DNA of 64,000 bases from Nevskia ramosa DSM 11499 (GCF_000420645.1 NZ_ATVI01000012.1:62001-126000), one strand, 5' to 3'; positions 1 through 11,297 are shown, counted from the stretch's first letter. Numbers and translations: made by a program. The notes: a model not told the origin generated them from the sequence alone.

Positions 1-1102
1 TCGCCTGTACCGCCGCCACCGGCACGCCGGGCAGGATGCGGCAGTTGACGTTGGCCTGCGCCCGCTGCGGCAGCGCATTCGGCGCATGGCCGGCGTTGAC
101 CTGGGTCGCCACGCAGGTGGTGCGCAGCATGCTGTTCCAGCCTGGGTTCAGCGACCACAGCGTCTCGGTTGCCGGGCCATCGACCGGATTGGCGAGCACC
201 GCGCGCATCGCGCTCGCGGCTTCGACCGGGACGATCTTCGACTGCGCCTCGAAATACGCCGTGGTGACCGGGTTCAGTGCCAGCGGAAACTGATACGCAC
301 CCAGGCGAGACAGCGCGGCACTGAGCCGGTAGATCGCGTTGTCGCGCACCGGCCGCGAACTGTGACCGCCCGAGTTGGTGATCTCGAGCTGGAAGTCCTG
401 GTAGACCTTTTCGCCAGCCTGGATCTGCAGCACCGTCGGTTTGCCGCTGGCATCGAGTTCGCCGCCGGCGCCCTCGTTCAGTGCAAAGGCCGCCTTCAGT
501 GCCTCCGGATGGGTCTTCAGCAGCCAGCTGACGCTGTTGTAGGTGTCCGCGGTTTCCTCGCCGCAGGTCAGCGCCAGCTTGATCGAGCGGCGCGGTTTGA
601 AACCTCTTTGCTGATAGCGGATCAGGCTGTCTGTGAACACCGCCGCCATCGCCTTGTCGTCGCTGGCACCACGGGCGTAGAAGAAGCCGTTTTCCTCGAC
701 CAGGGTGAACGGATCGCGCTGCCAGTCCTCGCGCTTCGCTTCGACGACATCGATATGCGCCAGCAGCAGGATCGGCAGCGCCTTGGCGTCACGGCCGCGC
801 AGGACGGCTATCAGCGAGCCGTCTTTCGGCCGCTCGGGCGGCACCAGGATCTGCGTGTCGGCAGCCGGCAGTCCGGCCGCCTGCAGGCGCGCCGCCATCG
901 CTTCCGCGGCCTGCGTACAGCTGCCGACCGACAGCGTCGTGTTGATCTCGACCAGTTCCTTGTACAGCGCTCGGAATGCGGGTTCGCTGGCGTCTTCTGC
1001 GGCATGTGCTTGCGTCTGGCTGCCGACGAGCAACATCAGACCGATCAGCGACGAGGTCAGAAAGGAGGCTGGGCGCAGCCTGTGGAAGTAGGCGATGTTC
1101 AT
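1..1102 (-). CDS. M20-family metallopeptidase, 3' end cut by window edge
   Basis: Zinc-dependent exported hydrolase of the M20 (carboxypeptidase/deacylase) family; 367 codons are visible and the C-terminus lies beyond base 1. The ATG at 1102 gives a hydrophobic signal peptide (residues about 12-35, ending near AHA). Visible metal-site elements in order are H116 and D118 in AHIDVV, D148 in RGASDDK, and E182/E183 in CGEET (general base and ligand). A GGHSS segment marks the start of the dimerisation domain. It is followed on the same strand by nothing visible and preceded, 63 nt away, by the end of the S8 protease gene. Substrate cannot be told from sequence: peptide, acyl-amino acid or other amide. 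Confidence 0.9.
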   Translation of the reverse strand, partial: MNIAYFHRLRPASFLTSSLIGLMLLVGSQTQAHAAEDASEPAFRALYKELVEINTTLSVGSCTQAAEAMAARLQAAGLPAADTQILVPPERPKDGSLIAVLRGRDAKALPILLLAHIDVVEAKREDWQRDPFTLVEENGFFYARGASDDKAMAAVFTDSLIRYQQRGFKPRRSIKLALTCGEETADTYNSVSWLLKTHPEALKAAFALNEGAGGELDASGKPTVLQIQAGEKVYQDFQLEITNSGGHSSRPVRDNAIYRLSAALSRLGAYQFPLALNPVTTAYFEAQSKIVPVEAASAMRAVLANPVDGPATETLWSLNPGWNSMLRTTCVATQVNAGHAPNALPQRAQANVNCRILPGVPVAAVQA

Positions 1103-1165
1103 CGGCGTTCCTGGAAGGCGGGGTTGCCGAAGTATCGCAAGGACGGTGCCGCGTGCCTCCTGTCG

Positions 1166-3694
1166 TCAATCGTTGTCGACGATCGTCACCGTGCCGCTGG
1201 CCGGGCTGCCGAGCGTGGCAGTCTGCGGGTTGCTCAGGCGGATCAGGATGGTTTCCGCTTTCTCTTTCAAGGTGTCGTTGAGGATCGCCACGGTGAAGGT
1301 CTTGCTGGTTGCATCACCGCTGGCCCAGACCAGCCTGCCGGCCTTGGCGGTGTAGTCGCTGCCGGCCATCGCCAGGCCGTTGGCCGTGGTGTAGTCGATC
1401 GCCGCCGTGCCGTAGCTGCCGCCGCTGCGGGTCACGGTGACGGTGGCCACGCCGCCGGCCTCGCCCACCGTGTAGGTCGCCGATGACAGCGCCAGCGTGC
1501 CGGGCGCTGCATCGTTGTCGATGATGGTCAAGGTCTGGGTTTTCGTGGCGCCGAGTACTGCGCCGCCACCGGGCGCGCTCAGGCTCAGGATGATCGTTTC
1601 GTTGGCTTCGGCGGCGCTGTCGTTGTTGATCGGTACCGTGAAGCTCTTGCTCGCGGTATCGCCAGCGCTCCAGTTCAACGTGCCGCTGACGGCGCTGTAA
1701 TCGCTGCCGGCCAGGGCTGTGCCGTTGCTGCTCGCGTAGTTGACGCTGACCGCGCCCGTCGAACCCGGGGTGCGTGACACGCTGACCGTCGCGCTGCCCG
1801 CCGCTTCGCCGATCGACGCGCTGCCGGCGGTGAACGCCAGGGTGCTCTTGACGCTGGCGCTGTCGTTGTCGGCGATCGTCAAGGTCGCGGTCTTGATGCT
1901 GCCCAGCGTTGCGCCGCCGCCCGGCGCGCTGAGCGTCAGGGCCAGGGTTTCGCTGCTTTCGGCGACGGCGTCGTCGATCATCGGCACCGAGAAGGTCTTG
2001 GCGGTGGCATCGCCATCGGCCCAGTTCAAGGTACCGCTGGTGGCGATGTAGTCGCTGCCGGCGATCGCCGTGCCGTTGGCGCTTGCGTAGTTCACCGACA
2101 CCGCGCCGGCATTGCCGCCGCTGCGCTGCACGCTGATCGTGGCGCCGACGCCGTTCTCGGTCACCGCATAGCTCGATGCACTGAAGCGCAGGCTGCCCGG
2201 GCCGGGCGCGATTGCCGCGAGTGCCAGGGCGGCATCGACCAGGCCGGTGCCGCAGCCGCTGCAACTGACGGGGAAGCTGCGGACATTGCCCTTCAGCGTG
2301 CTTTCGACCTCGTCCGGCGTGATCGAGGGCTTGGCGGCATAGAGCAGCGCCGCGACGCCCGCGACATGCGGCGAAGCCATGCTGGTGCCTTGCAGGTAGG
2401 CGTAGGAATCGCTGCCCGGCGTCGTCGCGCCGTTGTTGTAGGTCGAGAGAATTCCCACCGTGCTGCCGCGGCTCATGTCGCCGCCCGGTGCGGCAACGTC
2501 CACCGAGGCACCGTAGTTCGAATACGGCGCGCGGCTGCCGCCATCGCCGATCGCGGCGACGCTGATCACGCCGTTGCAACTGGCCGGCGAGAAGCCGGAA
2601 GCATCCATGTTCGCGTTGCCGGCCGCGACCACGACGGTGCTGTTGCGCGAGCGGGCGCTGTCGATCGCGCCCTGCAGGGTCGGCGACGACGAGCAGGGAT
2701 ACTGGCCGCCGAGGCTCATGTTCAGCACCTGCGCCGGGCGCGGATTCGCCGGCACGCCGGAGACTGTGCCGCCCGATGCCCAGATGATCGCGTCGGCGAT
2801 ATCCGAGGTGCTGCCGCCGCAACGGCCGAGCACGCGGGCGATGACCAGCTTCGCGCCATAGGCGACACCAGCGACGCCGACGCCGTTGTTGGCGAGCGCT
2901 GCAATCGTCCCTGCGACATGGGTGCCGTGCCAGCTCGAGTTCGAGGTGCCGCTGCTGCCGCAGGAGCCGGAGACCCGGAAATCGCCGGGGTCCGAGGCAT
3001 CGCTGTCGCGGCCGTTGCCATCGTTGGCGCTGGCGGCGTCGCTGATGAAGTCGTACTGGGCGACGATCTGGCCGGCGAGATCGGCATGCGGCCGGTAGCC
3101 GGTGTCGATCACCGCGACGGTCGCGCCGCTGCCGTCCGTGCGGTCCCAGGTGGTGTAGGCGTTGACGCCAGACAGACCGTTGACCTGCGCTGGCCCGGCG
3201 ACGCCCCAGAGGTTGCCGAGGTACGGATCGTTCGGCGTCAGCACCGGCTGCAGGATGCGATCCGGTTCGACATAGCGCAGCCCGGCCGGACGGCGAGCCT
3301 TGATGCGCGCCGCAAGGCGGGTGAGCGCGGCTTCATCGAGCCCGCCATCGGCATCGATCAGCAGCGCGCCGTTGCCGAGCCGGCGGCGGTAGTGCATCGA
3401 CTGGCCTGCGCCGACAGCGAGATCGTCGACCCGGCTGCGCGCCAAGGTGTCGAGTGCTTGCGCGGCTTCAAAGCTCAGCGCCGTGCGACGCCGGCCGCGG
3501 AACGCCGCGATGTCGTCTTCATAGGCGACGATCAAGCGCGACGGCGGCAGCGGCTCGCTGACGGCAAGAAAGCGTGCCTGAGGTTCGGGTGACACGGCCG
3601 GCGCTGCACTGACGCTGGTGCCGGTCGTGGCCAGCACTGCCGCAGTCAGCGCAGCGGCGAAAATGGTTTTCAGCGTGCTGGTGAAAAGGGGCAT
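1166..3694 (-). CDS. Secreted subtilisin-like S8 serine protease with three C-terminal Calx-beta domains
   Basis: Exported protease of 842 aa. Residues 1-30 are a signal peptide ending at SVSA-AP, followed by a propeptide-like stretch to about 155. The catalytic triad is clear: D197 in VAVIDTG, H256 in WHGTHVAGT and S438 in GTSMASPHVAG, with N360 in VAAGN as the oxyanion residue. After about residue 500 come three Calx-beta repeats (about 500-611, 617-727, 732-842), each with the GSDY and DND signatures; the last DND is the C-terminus. The domains are typical of calcium-binding adhesion modules, so the protease probably acts outside the cell or on its surface. Substrate unknown. Confidence 0.95.
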   Translation of the reverse strand: MPLFTSTLKTIFAAALTAAVLATTGTSVSAAPAVSPEPQARFLAVSEPLPPSRLIVAYEDDIAAFRGRRRTALSFEAAQALDTLARSRVDDLAVGAGQSMHYRRRLGNGALLIDADGGLDEAALTRLAARIKARRPAGLRYVEPDRILQPVLTPNDPYLGNLWGVAGPAQVNGLSGVNAYTTWDRTDGSGATVAVIDTGYRPHADLAGQIVAQYDFISDAASANDGNGRDSDASDPGDFRVSGSCGSSGTSNSSWHGTHVAGTIAALANNGVGVAGVAYGAKLVIARVLGRCGGSTSDIADAIIWASGGTVSGVPANPRPAQVLNMSLGGQYPCSSSPTLQGAIDSARSRNSTVVVAAGNANMDASGFSPASCNGVISVAAIGDGGSRAPYSNYGASVDVAAPGGDMSRGSTVGILSTYNNGATTPGSDSYAYLQGTSMASPHVAGVAALLYAAKPSITPDEVESTLKGNVRSFPVSCSGCGTGLVDAALALAAIAPGPGSLRFSASSYAVTENGVGATISVQRSGGNAGAVSVNYASANGTAIAGSDYIATSGTLNWADGDATAKTFSVPMIDDAVAESSETLALTLSAPGGGATLGSIKTATLTIADNDSASVKSTLAFTAGSASIGEAAGSATVSVSRTPGSTGAVSVNYASSNGTALAGSDYSAVSGTLNWSAGDTASKSFTVPINNDSAAEANETIILSLSAPGGGAVLGATKTQTLTIIDNDAAPGTLALSSATYTVGEAGGVATVTVTRSGGSYGTAAIDYTTANGLAMAGSDYTAKAGRLVWASGDATSKTFTVAILNDTLKEKAETILIRLSNPQTATLGSPASGTVTIVDND

Positions 3695-3882
3695 GGCCGC
3701 GTCCGCAGATCAGGGTGTACGACCTGTATCGGCGGCGACGCAGTGGCCTGAAACGCCCTGTCAACCGGCTGCGCAGCGCCTTGACACCGCCGGTCGCGAA
3801 TGGCCCGAAACGGTGACGCAAAGCTGGCGCGGAAGGGCTTTTCGCGCTGTTTTCGATCAACGAAAGCCGAGCCCGTCGGGAT

Positions 3883-5085
3883 CTACCAGTAGGTATCGCG
3901 CTCGGCGGTGGCGGCGATCTTGTGGATGCTCAGATCGGCGCCGTTGAACTCTTCTTCCGGGCTCAGGCGCAGGCCGAACGCGGCTTTCAGCGCGCCGTAG
4001 ACGATCGCACCACCCGTGAAGGCGATGACCACGCCGAGCACGGTGCCGACCACCTGTGCGCCGAAACTCACACCGCCGATGCCGCCGAGGGCGGTCGAGC
4101 CGAAGATGCCGGCGGCCAGGCCGCCCCAGGCGCCGCAGAGGCCGTGCAGCGGCCAGACGCCGAGCACGTCGTCGATCTTCCAGCGGTTCTGGGTCAGGGT
4201 GAACATGTAGACGAACAGGCCGCCGGCCACGCCGCCGGTGGCCAGCGCGCCGAGCGGGTGCATCACATCCGAGCCGGCGCAGATCGCCACCAGCCCGGCG
4301 AGCGGGCCGTTGTGCACGAAGCCCGGATCGTTGCGGCCGACGAACAGCGCCACCAGGGTGCCGCCGACCATCGCCATCAGCGAGTTCATCGCCACCAGGC
4401 CGCTGATCTTGTCCAGCGTCTGCGCGCTCATCACGTTGAAGCCGAACCAGCCGACGATCAGGATCCAGGCCCCGAGCGCCAGGAACGGAATGCTCGACGG
4501 CGGATGCGCGGAGATTTCCCCGGTCTTCGCATAACGGCCGCGCCGGGCGCCGAGCAGCAGCACCGCCGCCAGCGCGATCCAGCCGCCGACCGCATGGACC
4601 ACCACCGATCCGGCGAAGTCATGGAAGTTGGCGCCGAACGTCGCCAGCAGCCAGTCCTGGATGCCGAAGCCGCCGTTCCAGGCAATGCGCTCGAACAGCG
4701 GATAGACAAAGGCGACCAGCAGGAAAGTCGCCGCCAGCTGTGGATAGAAGCGGGCGCGTTCTGCGATGCCGCCGGAGACGATCGCCGGCACTGCCGCCGC
4801 GAAGGTCAGCAGGAAGAAGAACTTGGTCAGCTCGAAACCGCTGTGCTGCGACAGCTCGGCCGCCGGCGCATAGAAATGCTGGCCGTAGGCCAGCGCATAG
4901 CCGAACACGAAGTAAGCGAGCGTCGAGATCGCGAAATCGCAGAGGATCTTGACCAGGGCGTTGACCTGGTTCTTGCGCCGCACTGTCCCGAGTTCGAGGA
5001 ACGCAAAGCCTGCGTGCATCGCCAGAATCATGATCGCGCCCAACAGGATGAACAGGACGTCGGACGGCGTCTTGATGTCGTGCAC
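3883..5085 (-). CDS. amt: Ammonium transporter, Amt/MEP/Rh family
   Basis: Inner-membrane ammonium channel, 400 aa, about 11 membrane helices. Family hallmarks are present: D156 in the FHDFAGS segment, the twin pore histidines H164 (VVHAVGG) and H314 (WPLHGLCGAWGG), and the C-terminal LSPEEEFNGADLSIHK tail that contacts the PII protein. No glnK/glnB gene lies next to it, which is unusual because amtB is most often paired with glnK. The upstream gap (5086-5201) contains a perfect palindrome that could be regulatory. No clear sigma-54 promoter or NtrC site was found. Confidence 0.95.
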   Translation of the reverse strand: MHDIKTPSDVLFILLGAIMILAMHAGFAFLELGTVRRKNQVNALVKILCDFAISTLAYFVFGYALAYGQHFYAPAAELSQHSGFELTKFFFLLTFAAAVPAIVSGGIAERARFYPQLAATFLLVAFVYPLFERIAWNGGFGIQDWLLATFGANFHDFAGSVVVHAVGGWIALAAVLLLGARRGRYAKTGEISAHPPSSIPFLALGAWILIVGWFGFNVMSAQTLDKISGLVAMNSLMAMVGGTLVALFVGRNDPGFVHNGPLAGLVAICAGSDVMHPLGALATGGVAGGLFVYMFTLTQNRWKIDDVLGVWPLHGLCGAWGGLAAGIFGSTALGGIGGVSFGAQVVGTVLGVVIAFTGGAIVYGALKAAFGLRLSPEEEFNGADLSIHKIAATAERDTYW

Positions 5086-5166
5086 TGCTTTGGTCTCCGC
5101 CAGGGGTTATCCGGCGTCTATCTGGTGCGCCGGGCCGCGGATTATTGCCGATTCGTGATCGACATC

Positions 5167-5181
5167 GGTGCGTTGCGCACC
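5167..5181. promoter_or_regulatory. 15-bp palindrome upstream of amt
   Basis: GGTGCG-TTG-CGCACC is a perfect inverted repeat in the 116-nt gap between the end of the transporter-like gene and the amt start. No T-run follows on the minus strand, so it is a poor terminator and a better operator candidate. The order of half-sites is the reverse of the NtrC consensus (GCAC..GTGC), so NtrC binding is not claimed. Confidence 0.3.
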
Positions 5182-5201
5182 ATTTTGAGTTTGGGCTCGA
5201 C

Positions 5202-6029
5202 TTACTTGAAGCGAAATGCCAGGCCGGTCCCGACAAAGTAATCGTCCGAGGCGTCGTTCAGTCCCCTGCCGACGCGGAGGTCGATCTGCAGGTCGCCGCT
5301 CAGGGCACAGGTCAGTCCGACGTCGAGGTAGTGCTCGATCGATGCCGTAGCGCTGCTGACAGGGAACAGCGCATACCACTCGAAGAACGACGACAGGTTT
5401 TCGGTCAGCGACAAGCCGAGGCTGAGCGATTGGGCCCATTCCGTGTAGCTGTGCGCATCGTCATCGACCGCGAGATTGAGGTGGGTGCTGGCGTCCATCG
5501 ACAGCGCATCGCTCAGGTCCCAGCCGTAAAGCAGATTGATGCCGGGCAGGACCCTGTCTGCGGAAAATTTCGCCGAGCCGGTGGGTACGGTCATCTGCGG
5601 TACCACGGCGAGGCCGGGCAGCAGCCCGTCCTGCTGCATCAGGGTCAGCTTGACGCCCAGGGACAGGTCTTCGATACCAGACCGGGTCGTTGTCGATCGC
5701 TCGGTGACCGGCGCCACGGCCATTCGCAATTCGATCCAGTTGGCCAACACGCCATAGCGAATCATCGGCTCGCCCCAGCTGTGGCTTTCGGTGCCGCTGG
5801 CCTTGGTGAAGGTGTAGCCCGTTTCCAGCTGCAGCACGCCCAGGCCGACGGTACTGCTGGCGTCGGTGAAGTCCGGCCGATCGGTATTGATGTCGCCCAG
5901 CGGCCCCAGCGTTGCTGGCCGGCCGGCCCACGAGAACAGGCTTGCCGGCAAGTCTTCGCGGTCCTGTGCGAGCAGCGATTGCGCAGGCAGGCAGGACAGC
6001 AACGAGGCCAGCAGGACGGGACCGCGCAT
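5202..6029 (-). CDS. Outer-membrane transporter-like protein (Phenol_MetA_deg type beta-barrel)
   Basis: Protein of 275 aa with a signal peptide (about 1-22, SLLAQ). The mature part begins with a GDINTDRPDFTDASS segment followed by LQLETGYTF, the pattern of the putative MetA-pathway of phenol degradation / transporter family (PF13557). The rest alternates polar and apolar residues in short beta-strands and ends in phenylalanine-arginine-phenylalanine-lysine, fitting a small outer-membrane barrel. It lies 116 nt upstream of amt on the same strand but the palindrome between them argues against simple read-through. Cargo unknown. Confidence 0.8.
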   Translation of the reverse strand: MRGPVLLASLLSCLPAQSLLAQDREDLPASLFSWAGRPATLGPLGDINTDRPDFTDASSTVGLGVLQLETGYTFTKASGTESHSWGEPMIRYGVLANWIELRMAVAPVTERSTTTRSGIEDLSLGVKLTLMQQDGLLPGLAVVPQMTVPTGSAKFSADRVLPGINLLYGWDLSDALSMDASTHLNLAVDDDAHSYTEWAQSLSLGLSLTENLSSFFEWYALFPVSSATASIEHYLDVGLTCALSGDLQIDLRVGRGLNDASDDYFVGTGLAFRFK

Positions 6030-6107
6030 GGAGATGCTGATCTGGGGGGATGTCGGCTGGATTCTAGTGTTTGCGAACCTCGATCGATGGGCCGGACCAG
6101 CGACGGC

Positions 6108-6992
6108 TCAAGCCGCCCCGGCGTAAGCCTCATTGCCGGCCGCCACCGCGTTGCCGCCGTTCTGCGCATAGGCAACGCGCCAGCGTTCATAGGCGCCCAT
6201 GCCGCCGTCCTGCCAAGGATGGAAGCCGGGCTTGTAGTAGGCGAGGTAATGACCCATCAGCGGGCGGAACAGGCCGTTCCAGCCGTACAGCCAGCGCAGG
6301 CCGCGCGCCCAGAGGCCGAAGCGCTCGCGGAAGCTGTAGCCATCGACGATCAGCATGTGACGCAGGATCAGGAACACGTGCAGCGGGAACATCACCGAGG
6401 TGTAGAGCATCACGCCGGCGCGGGTGAAATAGCCGGCCTTGGCGACGTTCTTCAGCACGTCGAAGGCCACCGCCTTGTGCTCGATCTCTTCGACGCCATG
6501 CCAGATGTACATCGCCCGGATGCGCGGATCGGCCTCGGCGAACACGTCCGGCCGATCGAAGAAGCTGTGCGCCATGATCGAGGTCAGATGCTCGGCGGCG
6601 GCGGTCTGCGCCAGCGTGAACGAGGCCGGCATCAGCTCGCGGATGCGGGCAAGGATCTTCCGCGTGTTGGCCTCGATGTTGTCGACTCTCACGCCCTGCG
6701 CCTGCAGGCGATCGTTGAACTGCTTGTGCACGCGGCCGTGCTGCGCTTCCTGGCGCATGAAGTCCTTGACCTGCTGCTGCAGTTCCGGATCGACGATCTC
6801 GTCCTTGTAGTCGCGCACGCAGGTGATGAAGAACTTTTCGCCTTCCGGGAACAGCGTCGACATCGCGTCGAAGAAGCGCGACTTGAAGGCGTCGCCGCCG
6901 AACCAGTAGCGCGGGATGTCGCCATCGAGATCGAAGTCGACCTCGGTGCGCGGCACGATCGGGTAGCCGGATGCGGTGGTGGTCTGCTTCAT
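6108..6992 (-). CDS. PF10118 metal-dependent hydrolase-like (ferritin-like diiron) protein
   Basis: 294-aa protein of the predicted metal-dependent hydrolase family PF10118. Metal-ligand type motifs are spaced over a helical fold: EGEKFF (E52), QEAQHGRVH (E82, H85), AEHLT (E134, H135) and WHGVEEIEHK (E168/E169, E171, H172), a pattern like diiron carboxylate proteins. A hydrophobic stretch near 190-215 may be membrane-associated. Members are often encoded beside AraC regulators and lipid or hydrocarbon genes, and here an AraC gene lies 100 nt upstream on the same strand. The true reaction is not established for the family. Confidence 0.88.
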   Translation of the reverse strand: MKQTTTASGYPIVPRTEVDFDLDGDIPRYWFGGDAFKSRFFDAMSTLFPEGEKFFITCVRDYKDEIVDPELQQQVKDFMRQEAQHGRVHKQFNDRLQAQGVRVDNIEANTRKILARIRELMPASFTLAQTAAAEHLTSIMAHSFFDRPDVFAEADPRIRAMYIWHGVEEIEHKAVAFDVLKNVAKAGYFTRAGVMLYTSVMFPLHVFLILRHMLIVDGYSFRERFGLWARGLRWLYGWNGLFRPLMGHYLAYYKPGFHPWQDGGMGAYERWRVAYAQNGGNAVAAGNEAYAGAA

Positions 6993-7092
6993 GGGGCTGC
7001 GCCTTTCACGGAATTCGTGAGGGGACTCTAGGCGTCACGCCCGGGACCGGATATGACCGGCCGCGACCCGAGGGAACATTTCGCGACAGTCT

Positions 7093-8142
7093 TCAGCCTT
7101 CGGAACCTTGTCGACCCCGGAACGCGCTCGGCGACAACCCGGACCAGCGGGTGAATGCCCGGGTGAAACTGCGGCGATCGGAAAAGCCCAGCCGCTCGCT
7201 GATCGTTTCCAGATCCTGCGGGGTGTCCTGCAGCCACTTCGCGGCGAGCCGGAAGCGGGCACGGTCCTGCAGATCGGCGTAGCGCTGATCCTCGTCCTGC
7301 AGGCGCCGCTGCATGGTTCGAGGATGCAGGCCGATCGCCGCCGCCATCCGTTCCAGGCCCTGACCGAGCAGGGCCGGTTGTGCCTCGAAAGCCTGTTCGA
7401 TCGACGCAACAAGACCTTGGTTGGGACCGAGCTTGGTGGGCAGCTTCGCGAGGCGTTGCTCGACCCGATACTCGGCCTGCTTGTGCAGCGCCGGGAACGC
7501 GCCTTCGAGCGGGCGATCGAGCAGCATGCGGTCGAAAGCCAGCAGGTGTTCGGGCTGATCGAACAGCACCGGTACTCGGAAATAGGCTTCGTAGGCCTCG
7601 CCATGCGCCGGGCGCGCATGGCGGAAACACAGCCGCAGGAATGGCGCCGAGGGTCCAAGCAGGCGCCGGCCGAATTTGACGATCGACGCGAAGGTGGTCT
7701 CGCTGAAATAGGGATTCGGCGGCGGCTCCACCCCGGCCGCGAGCTTCAGCACCAGATGCGCTTCGTTGCCGGCGTCTTCGAGCTGGACCTGGATCATCGG
7801 GTTGATCAGTTCGCGCACCCAGTCGAACACCCGCAGGCCGTCGCGCAGGGTCGGGCTGGTGGTGAGGTAGGTGTCGATGTCCGGCAGGTAATCGAAGGCG
7901 AAGGTTTCGCCGAGCACGAACGGAAAATGCAGCGGCGAATCGCGGGTGCGCGCCACGCAGGCGCTCATTACCTGCTGCAGCAGCGGAGCGCTGACCGTCG
8001 CGCTTTCGAGATGGATCAGGTCCATCTCGATGCCGACTTCACGAAACACCGGCTCGATGTTGAAACCGCACTGCGACGCCGCCTTGACCCAGTTCGGCAG
8101 GGTGATGAACGGAATCGGATCGAGATGCAGCGGCTGGGTCAT
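7093..8142 (-). CDS. AraC-family transcriptional regulator
   Basis: 349-aa DNA-binding regulator. Residues about 20-210 match the Arabinose_bd-type (PF12625) sensing domain of OruR/ArgR-like AraC proteins, and residues about 255-349 form the double helix-turn-helix, including the DLETISERLGFSDRRSFTRA segment typical of the second helix-turn-helix. It lies upstream of, and co-directional with, the PF10118 gene, its most likely target. The ABC exporter gene ends 26 nt upstream. Ligand unknown. Confidence 0.92.
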   Translation of the reverse strand: MTQPLHLDPIPFITLPNWVKAASQCGFNIEPVFREVGIEMDLIHLESATVSAPLLQQVMSACVARTRDSPLHFPFVLGETFAFDYLPDIDTYLTTSPTLRDGLRVFDWVRELINPMIQVQLEDAGNEAHLVLKLAAGVEPPPNPYFSETTFASIVKFGRRLLGPSAPFLRLCFRHARPAHGEAYEAYFRVPVLFDQPEHLLAFDRMLLDRPLEGAFPALHKQAEYRVEQRLAKLPTKLGPNQGLVASIEQAFEAQPALLGQGLERMAAAIGLHPRTMQRRLQDEDQRYADLQDRARFRLAAKWLQDTPQDLETISERLGFSDRRSFTRAFTRWSGLSPSAFRGRQGSEG

Positions 8143-8168
8143 CGGCCGAGTATGCCGCGCGGCCTTGT

Positions 8169-9956
<1,788 letters not shown>

Positions 9957-10073
9957 TGAACGGTCTGGAAGCTGGTGCGGCGGGGATTGTCGCTGGATGG
10001 CGGTTTCGATGCTTGCATCCGTGGCGGCGATCACGCAGCGTCGGCGCCCGATCTTCGCGCCTGCCCATCCACG

Positions 10074-11297
10074 ATGACCACCTTCATCCCGACCCGCGCC
10101 GCCGCGCTCGCGCGGCTGGCCGAGTTCCTGCCCAACGCCGGCAGCCACTACGCGAACGAGCGCAACAGTGATCTTGGCCCCACGCAGCGTGACAACGTGT
10201 CGCTGCTGTCACCCGCGGTGCGTCATCGTCTGATCACCGAGGACGAGATTGTCCGCGCCGTGCTCGGCAGCCATTCGTTCCAGGCCGCCGAGAAGTTCAT
10301 CCAGGAAGTCTGCTGGCGCACTTACTGGAAGGGCTGGCTGGAACTGCGGCCGAAGGTCTGGCGCGATTATCAGAGCCAGCTCGAAGACCTGATCGGCAAG
10401 ATCAGCGAGGGTTCCGGACTGGATAGGCCGTTCCGCAAGCGCTATCAGGCGGCCGTCGACGGCCATACCGGCATCGCCTGTTTCGATGCCTGGACACAGG
10501 AGCTGCGCAGCACCGGCTACCTGCACAACCACACGCGCATGTGGTTCGCGTCGATCTGGATCTTCACCCTGAACCTGCCGTGGCAGCTCGGAGCGGACTT
10601 CTTCCATCGCCATCTGCTGGATGGTGATCCCGCCTCGAACACCTTGAGCTGGCGCTGGGTCGCGGGCCTGCAGACGCAGGGCAAGCATTACCTGGCGCGC
10701 GCCGAGAACATCCAGCAGTACACGGCGGAGCGCTGGTCGCCGAAAGGTCAGCTGAAGGAAGACGCCAGCCCGCTGCCGGCGGACGCGATTCCGGCGGCAG
10801 GAAAACTCGGCGAACTGCCGCTGCCGAACGCGCGCAAGCGCACGGCGCTGTGGCTGCATGAGGACGATCTCTGCGCCGAGTCCTGGCCGGCCGTCGACGG
10901 CCTCGATGTCGTCGCGATCGCGGGCGATGTGTCGCCGGCGAGTCGCTCCTGGCTGCCGGTCAGCGACTCGGTGATCGCCTACTCCGAAGCGGCACTGGCC
11001 GATGGCCTGGGCCGCGCCGGCGCGCATTACCGCCAGCCGGCCCAACGAGTGCTGACCGCCGATCGTCAGCGCTGGCTGGCCGAGCACGGCATCGAACAGG
11101 TGGTCACGGCCCATGCGTCGGTCGGCCCGGCGGCCGGAGCGCTCGGTCTGTTGACGCGCGATCTGCGCGCGCGGGGTATCAGCCTGGTGCAGCTGCGTCG
11201 CGCCTGGGACACGGCCTTCTGGCCGCATGCCGACAGGGGCTTCTTCCAGTTGCGCGAACAGATTCGCCCGGTGCTCGCCGGACTGCGGATTTCTTGA
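10074..11297 (+). CDS. Photolyase/cryptochrome FAD-domain protein with the alpha/beta part at the C-terminus
   Basis: 407-aa flavoprotein. Residues about 1-235 are the FAD-binding helical domain of DNA photolyases: WRTYWKGW, NHTRMWFASIW, and the DGDPASNTLSWRWVAG segment. The usual N-terminal antenna (Rossmann) domain is absent; instead residues about 250-407 look like an alpha/beta domain (ALWLHEDDL.., VVAIAGDV..). ATG at 10074 is chosen; an in-frame upstream extension to 9975 has no family similarity. Role in DNA repair is likely by family but substrate (CPD, 6-4, or light sensing) is open. It is divergent from the ABC exporter. Confidence 0.85.
   Translation: MTTFIPTRAAALARLAEFLPNAGSHYANERNSDLGPTQRDNVSLLSPAVRHRLITEDEIVRAVLGSHSFQAAEKFIQEVCWRTYWKGWLELRPKVWRDYQSQLEDLIGKISEGSGLDRPFRKRYQAAVDGHTGIACFDAWTQELRSTGYLHNHTRMWFASIWIFTLNLPWQLGADFFHRHLLDGDPASNTLSWRWVAGLQTQGKHYLARAENIQQYTAERWSPKGQLKEDASPLPADAIPAAGKLGELPLPNARKRTALWLHEDDLCAESWPAVDGLDVVAIAGDVSPASRSWLPVSDSVIAYSEAALADGLGRAGAHYRQPAQRVLTADRQRWLAEHGIEQVVTAHASVGPAAGALGLLTRDLRARGISLVQLRRAWDTAFWPHADRGFFQLREQIRPVLAGLRIS

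Noticed and set aside
86..1486. 466-aa plus-strand frame over the M20 and S8 genes
   Set aside because: Arginine/alanine-rich shadow spanning two real minus-strand genes and their intergenic gap; no domain.
5086..5201. NtrC or sigma-54 site before amt
   Set aside because: The palindrome has GGTGC..GCACC order, the reverse of the NtrC site, and no GG-N10-GC -24/-12 element with good context was found.
9957..10148. N-terminal extension of the ABC exporter to 10148
   Set aside because: The extra 64 residues are arginine/glycine-rich, not conserved, and overlap the divergent photolyase-like gene.
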